Assembly (NCBI GenBank): GCA_037102815.1 | Contig: BTPP01000005.1 | Coordinates: 434,001-498,000, forward strand | Direction: 5' to 3' | DNA from: Neurospora intermedia | Taxonomy: Eukaryota > Ascomycota > Sordariomycetes > Sordariales > Sordariaceae | DNA length: 64,000 nucleotides | In this document: piece after piece, positions 31,418 through 40,423 of the stretch | How positions within the stretch are numbered: the stretch's first letter is position 1 | How the letters are laid out: each line of letters begins with the position of its first letter | The notes under the pieces: generated by a model | Told to the model about the DNA's origin: nothing | The model's database searches: none | Seen by the model: only the letters and a program-made list of their open reading frames with translations | Position numbers and translations under genes: made by a program

Positions 31418-32797
31418 ATGCATCAAGCCCACTTCCTTTCGTTCCTTTCAATGCTTTCCACCGGCGTCTCAGCAGCCCCCGCCGGCAAAGACAAAGTCCC
31501 CAAGGGCTTCGTCACTGCCGAGGGCGACCACTTCAAGCTCGACGGCAAGGATTTCTATTTTGCCGGTAGTAACGCCTACTATTTCCCTTTCAACGTCCGT
31601 CGTCGTACCTTAGCTTGATCACCCACCCACCTCATTCATCCATACTAACTTCATCTATGTAGAACAAATCCGACATCGAAAAAGGCATGACCGCCGCCCG
31701 CGCCGCCGGCCTCACTGTCTTTCGCACCTGGGGATTCAACGACAAGAACCGCACCTACATCCCGGACGGTCTACCGCAGTACGGCAACGAAGGCGCCGGC
31801 GACCCCACCAACACCGTCTTCCAGTGGTTCGAAGACGACGGCACACAAACCATTGACGTCTCCCCCTTTGACAAGGTCGTCGACTCCGCCTCCAAAACAG
31901 GAATCAAGCTCATCGTAGCATTGACGAACAACTGGGCTGATTATGGCGGGATGGATGTCTACACTGTTAATTTGGGCGGGAAGTACCATGATGACTTTTA
32001 TACGGTACCGAAAATCAAGGAGGCGTTTAAAAGGTATGTGAAGGCGATGGTGACGCGATATCGAGACTCAGAGGCGATAATGGCGTGGGAACTGGCGAAC
32101 GAGGCTAGGTGTGGTGCGGATGGAAAGAGGAATTTGCCGAGGAGTGAGAGGTGTACGACTGAGACGGTGACGGGGTGGATTGAGGAGATGAGTACGTATG
32201 TGAAGAGTTTGGATGGGAATCATTTGGTGACGTGGGGTGGGGAGGGGGGGTTTAATAGGCTTGGGTGGGATGGATTTTATAATGGGGCGGATGGAGGGGA
32301 TTTTGATAGGGAGTTGAGGTTGAGGAATGTGGATTTTGGGACGGTGCATCTGTATCCTGATGTGAGTCTTCTCTGTCCACCCTCCTAAAGGCTACCATTA
32401 CTTTGGATAAGGAGGAACTGACAATGTCAACCGATAGTGGTGGTCAAAGAGCGTCGAGTGGTCCAACCAATGGATCCGCGACCACGCCGCCTCGGGCCGG
32501 GCCGCCAACAAGCCCGTCGTGCTCGAGGAGTACGGGTGGATGACTGACAAGGGCCGTCTGGACCAACTTGGCCAGGTAAAGAACGAGACCAGACTAGAGG
32601 TCATTGGTGGCTGGCAGAAGATCGCCATCCAGGAGAAGTTGGCAGGCGACTTGTACTGGCAATTTGGCTATGGCGGGTATTCGTACGGACGCAATCATGA
32701 TGATTCGTTCACCATCTACTTGGAGGATGACGAAGCCAAGGAGTTGGTGTATAAGCATGCCGAGGAGGTGCAGAAGTTGAATGAGCGAGGGCATTAA
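31418..32797 (+). CDS. Secreted GH5 endo-beta-1,4-mannanase
   Basis: Three exons: 31418-31594, 31663-32361 and 32438-32797. The product is 411 aa. Intron 1 has donor GTCCGT, branch TACTAAC and acceptor GTAG. The signal peptide spans about residues 1-20 ([16 protein letters not shown]). The TIM-barrel opens with [16 protein letters not shown] and FRTWGFND. The acid/base glutamate is in [10 protein letters not shown] (about Glu206). A substrate-binding His is in GTVHLYPD. The nucleophile is in PVVLEEYGW (about Glu323). This is the GH5_7 mannanase arrangement; it would cut mannan backbones of plant cell walls outside the cell. There is no carbohydrate-binding module. The middle of exon 2 shifts sharply from C-ending to G/T-ending codons, and exon 3 returns to C-ending. 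Confidence 0.95.
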
Positions 32798-33357
32798 CCG
32801 CATGGAGAGTGATAGGGGCTTGGTGATTCTAACTTCTAGTTCTCAATTCTGGGAGGAACGATGCTTTCGTTTCTTTTTCATTTCATCTGTCCCTTGGCGC
32901 AGTTTCACTTCAGCTTTGTGATGATGGTCATGCCTGGAGGCGACATGAAGCCAAGCCAGGCTGAGGCCGTATGGCTGGCGACGATCAGTATGCGGGCGTC
33001 GAAATAAGCGCAATGCCATCAACACCAAGAAGCCAAGAAGTTACAGATTAGGTGTTTGTACAGGCTTCCAAGCCGGGTGATCACTTGGGTTTTGCGGCTG
33101 AGCATCGGACTTTTGTTGTCAATGTCCCGTTTGGCTGTCTTGGCTAGCTCCCGTCTATATGGGGGACTGAGCTCGGCAGTCACGACCACATGTGTACAGT
33201 TAACTATAAGAAGGGAAACCGACCTAGATACCTGGGTCCATTGCGGTTGATTTCATCAACAACTCGTCAAGACACATCTTACCCTCCCAATCGTGCGACG
33301 TAAACGGCAACAATTAACTCGACCATCATCATCATACCCTCACATACCATAGCAAAA
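32798..33357. other. intergenic: GH5 3' flank and promoter of the 65-aa secreted protein
   Basis: No gene is seen. A possible TATA element (ACTATAAG, near 33203-33210) lies about 150 bp before the next gene. Confidence 0.6.
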
Positions 33358-33555
33358 ATGCAACTCACCACCAAAATCCTCATCCTCTTCGGCATAACAG
33401 CTGCAGCCTCGCCAGCAACGGCGGCTTACACCGGTCCCTGTTCGGTAACCCAATGCGGAGCCTCTGGGGTAGCGTGTCCGCGAGGATACCTGTGCGTTCC
33501 TTGGCCTTCGTTCGATCCTGCACAGAGAGAGGGGTGTGCGTGTAGTTATGCCTAG
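33358..33555 (+). CDS. Small secreted cysteine-rich protein (65 aa)
   Basis: A short intronless frame with the start in AAAAATG context. Residues 1-22 (KILILFGITAAASPATA) are a signal peptide. The mature part of about 43 residues has six cysteines in the order GPC, TQC, VAC, YLC, EGC, ACS, consistent with three disulphides. Two aromatic residues lie in CVPWPSF. The spacing resembles cysteine-knot or short defensin-like peptides but matches no family I can name. Together with the GH5 enzyme and the 67-aa protein it makes three secreted products in 3 kb, all on the same strand and each with its own promoter. The call rests on signal peptide, cysteines and start context. Confidence 0.72.
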   Translation: MQLTTKILILFGITAAASPATAAYTGPCSVTQCGASGVACPRGYLCVPWPSFDPAQREGCACSYA

Positions 33556-35338
33556 AGGTAGACAAGCGGATTTCATTAGGCAAGGTACCGTGATCTCTAC
33601 TTTTACCGGTCGGTGAGTTTAAAACACCTGTCATTTCTGCCTAGTGTAAGGTAATTCTGGAAGATGCTGACTGTAACAGATCAATGGATGTCCACTTCGG
33701 TCGGCGACGAGTCCTCCACAGACTGACAGCGAGTCTGCCCCGGGGGAAGAAGGAGTGACGGTCAGGGGCCGAACAATGCTTGATGTCGTTTGTTTGTTGT
33801 CGAAGATCAGGCCTGCGATTTAGTTGTTTTCATGAGATTTTTCCCCGTCAAACAGTCAAACCTGAACAATCTTATTTTTTGTCCCCAACCTCAAAAATCC
33901 AATCAAGTCACGATCAAACTTCCAAAAGTTCAAGTGTCCTGTCCAACGAGTGCAAACCGTGACACATCCATCCGGACCCCCGACCCATTCAGCGAGGATA
34001 ACGCAAGCGAGCTTCCACTTTCCCCCGGTGACCGTAGGTGGGTCCCAAAAACGTTCGGATCTGATAACTCTAAACAGCCGGGCTGCCGGGTCTTCGGTCC
34101 CAAGACCACACACACAACATCGGGCAACAGGGAATATCGCTGGACAAAGTTTTCCCACTACGCATCTATCCACACCCATCCACACCACCACCGAGCCATT
34201 CCTAAGATCTCGTATCCAGCGAATACCCAGTGAAGGGGAAGGGCATCTGATAAGACCTGGCCCAGCCCGGGCCTATGGACAAATTGGGAATGGTATCGTG
34301 AGCATGTATGTACACCAAGGTAAACACTCATCCCAGATCGGATCGGATCATGGGTTAAGACATTGCGGTGTTTTTGATCGTAGCTTTGTTAGGTTGCTGT
34401 CGTCCAGTCTCGTGTAAACAAGTCGAACTGATCGACATTTCCATCACCAGATTAAGAAGTTAAGAACCCATGAGATGATGGATGGACAACACGTGGGTGC
34501 CACGCTGCCGGACGGATCGTACATACCGAAGATCGTGGTCCGCGGTGATCATCTACCTTGATGATCCAAACGTACTTTTCTCTTTTCGCTTTGAACTATA
34601 CGTAGTGTATTCTTCGCTTACTTGCTGGATACCAACCATGTAAAAGCTTCACTTGTCTTTCAACTGCTTCCAAAACACACCACGCTCTAACCGAGCTCTG
34701 CTCAGTAGTGTATGTAGCTCGTTCCCTGGCGACACTGACACTCCTCTTTGCACACCGGATGAACTCGGACTGGAGGGTCAAAAGTCGTCATGTGGAGAAG
34801 GAAGGCTTCGAGACCAGACCAGGTCGTCCGTCCGGGCCCAAGTATGGCACCATGCTGGCTTACTAGTATACTAGCCGGCATCGCCCAGGTTGGCTAGGCT
34901 ACCGAAGTCACGATGCTACGGTTCCGTATTCACCATCTCGCGTGGTCTCGTCTCCTTCTGGGTATGTACCTCGCTTTGCTGCTGGGGGGAACCCAGCTAA
35001 CTCGTTAAACTTTTTCTTCTACACTAGTGTGGTGCCATGGTCTTGTTGGCTTGCGGCTGCCGGAGTGGCCGAACGGGCGGGAATCGGCAAGTGATTTTGA
35101 TCTTATCAGATCATCTGATCATCTGATAAAAAAACGCACACAAGCAAGCCCGATCTTTGGTCTATTTAAAGAAGAAGAGTGAGTGAACCATCTTGCTCCC
35201 TTCTCCTATTGAAAGCTCAATAGATATACCTTATCAGATCCTTCTTCCCTCCTTCCTTCCTTCTTTTCCTTCCATTCAACCACCCACCCATCCATTCCAT
35301 TCCTTTTATCCCAACCACCAAGTCAAAACCCACCCAAA
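33556..35338. other. intergenic region of 1.8 kb upstream of the acetyltransferase
   Basis: No gene is recognised. Near its end there is a GATA-containing inverted repeat, followed by a pyrimidine-rich leader with CTTCCTTCCTT runs directly before the acetyltransferase ATG. Confidence 0.6.
35103..35129. promoter_or_regulatory. 27-bp inverted repeat with paired GATA sites
   Basis: TTATCAGAT and ATCTGATAA form perfect 9-bp arms around CATCTGATC. Both arms contain a GATA core in opposite orientations, and a third TTATCAGAT copy occurs near 35232. It lies about 210 bp upstream of the acetyltransferase start, where GATA factors (NIT2- or WC-type) could bind. Confidence 0.6.
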
Positions 35339-36136
35339 ATGGTCGTCGCCGTCCTCCCCGCCCTCATCCCCGACATCCGTCGCGTGTACGAGTCCTACTT
35401 CACCGCCTTCAAGGGCGAGCGCATGGGCGAAATCATGCTGCAGATCCTTTTTCCCGGCATCGACACGGACGCGCCCGACTTCCGCGCCGCCCACGCCAAG
35501 GGCACCCTCGAGTACTGGCACACGTCCGACACGCAGTACACGTACAAGGCCGTCGACATGGCCGACGGCGAGATCCTGGGCATGGGTCTGGTCGACATTT
35601 ACGTGCGGGAGCGGTCCGAGGAGGAGCGCCGGAACCACGGCGTCCCTTGGCTGGAGGGCGAGCAGCGGGAGAGGGCCGAGAAGGTGCTGAACCCTTTGCA
35701 TGAGATGCGGGAACAATTGTTTGGTGGCAAGCCTTATATCTGTAAGTCATAGTCGTCTTTTCTTGTTAGGTAGTGTGGGGATATCTGCTGATAGATGTGA
35801 TTAACAGATGCTCACGTCATCGCCGTCGACCCTAAACACCAGGGCCGCAAGGGTGGTATGGCTCTTGCCAAGTACGGTTTCGAAATGTCGGAGCGGTGCC
35901 AGCTGCCCGTCTACTTCGAGGCCTCCCCTTCGTCTATCGGTCTTTATACAAAGGCCGGCTATGAGGTCCTCAAGGAGACTATCGTCCACAAGGCTGAGAC
36001 GCTCGGCACCGAGGAAGATGTCGTTGTTCCTTTGGTTGTCCGCATGCCCTCGTCGGCAAACGGCATGAGCTTTTATGAGTGGAAGGAGAAGGGATACCCC
36101 AACTTTAACACTCCCTCTACCAAGACCAAGTTGTGA
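35339..36136 (+). CDS. GNAT-family N-acetyltransferase
   Basis: Two exons: 35339-35741 and 35808-36136, with a 66-bp intron (GTAAGT to AACAG). The product is 243 aa. The junction reads KPYIYAHVIAVDPKHQGRKG. That segment is motif A of GNAT enzymes, with the acetyl-CoA pyrophosphate loop Q-G-R-K-G-G. Motif B follows: PVYFEASPSSIGLYTKAGYE. The N-terminal half contains YESYFTAFKGERMGEIMLQI, typical of the fungal GNAT group related to puromycin-type or small-molecule acetyltransferases. It is probably cytosolic, with an unknown amine substrate. The ATG is in an AAAATGG context after a pyrimidine-rich leader. Confidence 0.92.
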
Positions 36137-36283
36137 GGAGTGCAGACTTGTTGTTGTCCTGTGATGGCTTGGGGGGGGGTCAAGAATAATGTCTTGTAAT
36201 GTTTAGTATGGCTTGGAGTTATGGGTAGGGTTGGGTAAATAAAATTATTGGATACAAGGTACTACTCGGAATTACCATGAAAA

Positions 36284-38113
36284 CTATCCGTCTGTTGCGA
36301 GATACCAGGCCTTCCACACCGCCATGGCGGCATCGGCTTCGTCACTTGGACTCTTTGCCAAACTATAATGGCCATCATAGCCTGGCATACGTCCCTAATA
36401 TTTATTAGCACAAATTTCATTGCACCAGTGACAGAAAGGAAGGACTCACCTCCTGATCCCACGGCACTTCCATGGGAAGCGCATATCCCTCACTAGACCA
36501 TGCGCTATCCGTCCCGTCCCATCCATAATCGCCTATCGCCCCGGTCATATACGGTTCATCTTGCCAATAATACGGCATCTCCTCCTCCAACTCCTCCAAC
36601 TCAGCCTCCTCAGCCTCCATCTCCACCATCTCCAAAATCTCCAACTGCTCCCCAGCAGACGGCCTCCTCCCCGGATCGAAGCACGCCATCCTCCTAATTG
36701 CCTCATATCCCCCCTCCCCACCCTTCTTGTTTCCCGCAATCCTGTTCAGCCACACATGCACCAAATGTGGTCCTACCAACCTACACCCCTTTCGAAAGCG
36801 CTTGTCGCGCACCCAGACGATCGTGGCAAATAGCGACCAAATGTCTACCTTGGACGTTTGTTGTTTCAGTGTTGTGTTGTACATCTCGGGGGCCATGAAG
36901 GGTGTTGTGCCGGCTATTTCGGTCATTTCTCGGGCTAGGGAGGTTCGGGAGGAGAAGGCACGCTTGGAGTGATTTTTGTCATTGGGGAGGGTGGACGTGG
37001 GAATGGAAGTGGAAGTGGAAAGGCCAAAATCGGCTAGGGTGAAGTGGTAGTCTCCTGTTCCGAAAGGGGAGTGCTCCCAAAGGATGTTTTCGGGGTTGAG
37101 GTCGCGGTGGATGATGTTGTGTTGGTCAAGGTGATGAAGAGCGAGGAGCATTTGGTGGAGGACGAGGTTGGAGACGTGGAAATGGGAAGAGGAAGGGAGA
37201 ATCTTTGAGACGAGGGTTTTGAGGTTGCCTGATTTGAGGGGGAGGTAGATTTCGGCCCAGCCGTCCGGGGTGGTGGTGTAACCGAGGATTTGGATGATGT
37301 GGTCCTGTAGAGTAGGTATATATTTGTTAATGGGGGTTGGGGGATTTAGAGAGACAGGAATTGGCTTACACATGGTGTTGACTCGTCGGTGCTGTTGATC
37401 TTGAGAAGGGCGGCGATCTCCCTCGAGGCAAAGTCGAGGCGTTTGCTGGTCAGGCGATGGCATTTCTTGACTGCCATGACACTCCCAGTGTTGACATGCA
37501 TAGCGCGATAGACGTTTCCAAATGTGCCTCCTCCTACCTTTTCCCCTAGCACATACCTCTTTGTCTTGGTACGGCTTGGACCCAAAGCGTAGAGAACCGG
37601 TGGTGTCATGCGAAACTCATCGAGACCATCATTTTCACATCGCAACTCAAATTGATAGAACCTGCCATGACCAAAAGCTACCAGTGAGTTGATCCCTTGG
37701 GCCACCAAGACTGATCGTTCGCCTTCCCCTCGAATGTTCACCGTGTATGAATGACTGCCGTGGGAGAAGGGCTCTGTAGAGAGGTACTCGGACTCGTCGC
37801 AAAGGAGGATAGGACCAGTGTCTGTGACGGCTCTGAAGGAGGCGTGCCGTTCTGATATGCCGGATGAACCAGTCGAGTTCCAGACTTGTGGGAGGTATAT
37901 GTCGACAGAGTCACTGCAGCCAACAGTGTATTCCTGTTTCTCGGGGTTCGAAAAGTCTATCCAGATGCCTCTGGTGTCTTGGTCGTAGGAGTACCGCTCG
38001 AGATTATGTGGATGGCAGCTCACCAGGGCAGCGGCAGCTTTGTTGAATGGTAATAGCCAGAATCCAAGCCGTTGCTGTTGCCCACTATTTTGATCCTCGT
38101 AGCTCTCCTCCAT
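36284..38113 (-). CDS. FHA-domain serine/threonine protein kinase
   Basis: Three exons: 38113-37370, 37304-36450 and 36394-36284. Introns are 65 and 55 bp. The product is 569 aa. An FHA-like domain (about 60-155) shows YTVGCSDSVDIYLP and GISERHASF with the phosphothreonine-reading Ser/His positions. The kinase domain (about 187-500) has the glycine loop VGGGTFGNVY, VMAVKK, the catalytic loop IIHRDLNPENIL, ADFGLS and MAPEMY. The usual lysine of HRDLKPEN is Asn318. A Glu-rich helix follows the kinase domain, and the last exon is a short tail (GRMPGYDGHYSLAKS). The domain order resembles Rad53/Dun1-like checkpoint kinases, but similarity beyond the domains is weak and no role can be stated. Codon endings shift from C to G within exon 2. 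Confidence 0.9.
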
Positions 38114-39163
38114 GTTTTGATGCTTGCGGGTTCAAAGGCGATATTCAACATCATCACCCCCGTCTACCTCCCTCTCGTAAAACTGGGATACCTACCTATA
38201 TAGCAAGCACATACTTCCCAGCAAAAAGAGGGTGGGTATCGCCGAACCATCGTGACTCCCACGGTAAGCATGCAAGACATGCTGGCGTTGCGGAGACGGT
38301 AAAAGGTCAAATGCCATGATGACACCATCCTCCATCAGCAAACAATCATGCTTGCTGCCACGAGATCTGACATGTTAGCGCGGGTTAAGGCAGCCATTAA
38401 CGGGAAACCGCGTGATGAATCTTTGTTCGACTTTCCAAGGCATCGTGATGACTAGAAGCAAAAGACCAATCAACGGCTGTCTTGGGCCTCAAGTTGGGCG
38501 CATGCCGTTGAACTTGGCTTTTTCGGAAGTTAGGCATGTGAACCATGACACCAATCGGCGTGGGGGGTGGGTGTGGACGACATTAGTTCTAGTTGCCGAT
38601 TTGAAGCGCGGTACTTGTTGTTGTGTGTTTATGCGTCTGACAGTCACGCAGTAGATAGGCAGATAGTCGATGAAGGCATCACCAAGTGAGGGAGGGAAAA
38701 GGAAAAGAAGCTGACGGCGGAAGCTGACGACCCCTCCCTCTGAGCCCCTTGCACTGTAAAATCACTGTGCCCAACCCCGGGATCTCCCGCCAGCAGCCAG
38801 ATAGAAGCCCCACTTATCTCCACAGTGTCGGTCCCACTCCGTCGCAAAACGTCATTCGGGCCTCGGAACAGAAGGGTGCGCAAACCGCGACGAATTTCAA
38901 ATCGCGATTTTGCCTTTTTCGCCTTCTTCGCCTTCCATCTCTGTTTCCTCTGTTTCAACCGCCAGCCTGATCGCCATCTTCGCACAAAATAACCCATCCG
39001 TTCTGAAACGACAAGGCACGTTCATGACCGAGAGCCCCTCATCCATATCTAATCCAAAAGTCCCACAACCATTGCTGGACCGCCGCGCATCCATCCAATC
39101 TTCAACTCAACTCCAACCTCGAACCTCACTACCACCACCACCAAAACCAAAACCAAAACCAAA
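38114..39163. other. divergent intergenic region between the kinase and SDHAF4
   Basis: No gene is seen. A CACCACCACCAAAACCAAAACC-like leader ends at the SDHAF4 start. Confidence 0.65.
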
Positions 39164-39649
39164 ATGTCCCGCCGCCTCCTAACCCTCACCCGCCCCCTCT
39201 CGGGCCTTTCAGCTCTCAAGCCCACCCCCTCAATCCATCGCTACTCCTCCTCCTTCCTCCAACGCGGCCCCGCCCCTCCCCGTCTTCCGGCAGACCAACA
39301 AGCCGAATTCGAGCGTCTCCAAGCCGCCGCCGAAGCCGCGCTGTACACCCACGTCCAAGTTCCTTCCTCTACCGCAACTACCACCACCACTACGTCGTCT
39401 TCACCAGAAAACAACTCCGCAGGGAGAACCGATACCGTAACAGCAGCGGCGGGCGTAGAAGCCCCCGCAGTGGTAATCGAAGACGTTGCCGCGCAAACCT
39501 TCAGCGGCGGGATCCGCAAGGGGGCACCGCCCGAGTTCGAAGGCGATAAGAATCCCAAGACGGGGGAGATTGGGGGACCCAAGAATGAGCCGTTGAGGTG
39601 GGGCGCCGGTGGGGATTGGAGTTATAATGGGCGGGTTACGGATTTTTAA
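39164..39649 (+). CDS. sdh8: Succinate dehydrogenase assembly factor 4 (SDHAF4/Sdh8, DUF1674)
   Basis: Single exon, 161 aa, start in AAAATGTC context. The first 40 residues (SRRLLTLTRPLSGLSALKP) are a mitochondrial presequence. A low-complexity Thr/Ser/Ala linker separates it from the conserved C-terminal DUF1674 block: KGAPPEFEGDKNPKTGEIGG, PKNEPLRWG, GDWSYNGRVTDF. In yeast and animals this factor binds flavinylated Sdh1 in the matrix and helps dimerise it with Sdh2. The gene ends exactly at the family's terminal VTDF. Codon endings shift from C-rich to G-rich in the DUF1674 block even though that part is the most conserved. Confidence 0.96.
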   Translation: MSRRLLTLTRPLSGLSALKPTPSIHRYSSSFLQRGPAPPRLPADQQAEFERLQAAAEAALYTHVQVPSSTATTTTTTSSSPENNSAGRTDTVTAAAGVEAPAVVIEDVAAQTFSGGIRKGAPPEFEGDKNPKTGEIGGPKNEPLRWGAGGDWSYNGRVTDF

Positions 39650-40423
39650 GTTTTAGGAAGGGAACGGGAAAAGGGTTGATTTGGGTATCCGATCGACGGA
39701 CTGATGCTTCTATGGTATCTACTTCGTCGCTAGTGTAGACGTAGTTGATGGAAAATAAATGAATATTGGAATGTGTTAGGAAGGTAGGGAGGGTTGTACG
39801 GTAGATAGGAGCGAGTGAGTGAGTGGTATGTTTCCACCACATCTGTTAGGCTCGACAGAAGAAACGACAAGTAAGCAAGCGTCTTATGCTCACCTTCACA
39901 AAACAGTACCGAGGGAAAACAAATAAATATCTTGGATACATACAAAGCGCCGTAACGGGCGACCAGATCTGGTTGATGGGAACCCCTATCATGAAGTGAA
40001 TCTTCTACCTACACTACGTCTAATAACTATTCTCATATACCCGCGATTTCACACAAGTCCATTCAGTTTCCATACCGTGACATAGTTGTCACATCAATAA
40101 CGAGCCCGGCAGTACACATGTAAGACACACATCAAAAACACAGCAGCCACAAGCTAACAGCAATAATCAAATATCATCTGGAAGACTTCCAGAACGTTCT
40201 CTTTCATTTCAACTCAACTAAACCAACAACAACAACAGCCTGGTATCAAACATGCCCAGCGGCAACACAACAAAAACAGGCAAATAGCAATGCAACGCTT
40301 CTTTATCTTTCGTTACACAGACAGTCATACACTTTTTGACAACTTGCAATCCGCTTTCCCTCGCCTCTCAATGTCCCAAAAACTGTGATATCATCCCGCA
40401 TTTCCCTTTTTTCAAATCTCTGC
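39650..40423. other. convergent intergenic region, SDHAF4 and rxt3 3' flanks
   Basis: No gene is seen. AT-rich and CA-rich sequence typical of 3' untranslated regions. Confidence 0.65.

Noticed and set aside
35050-35100. tRNA-like sequence (CGGAGTGGCCGAACGGG) upstream of the acetyltransferase
   Set aside because: It resembles the 5' and D-arm region of Leu/Ser tRNAs. However, no GGTTCRANNCC box, no T arm and no acceptor stem partner follow within 120 bp.
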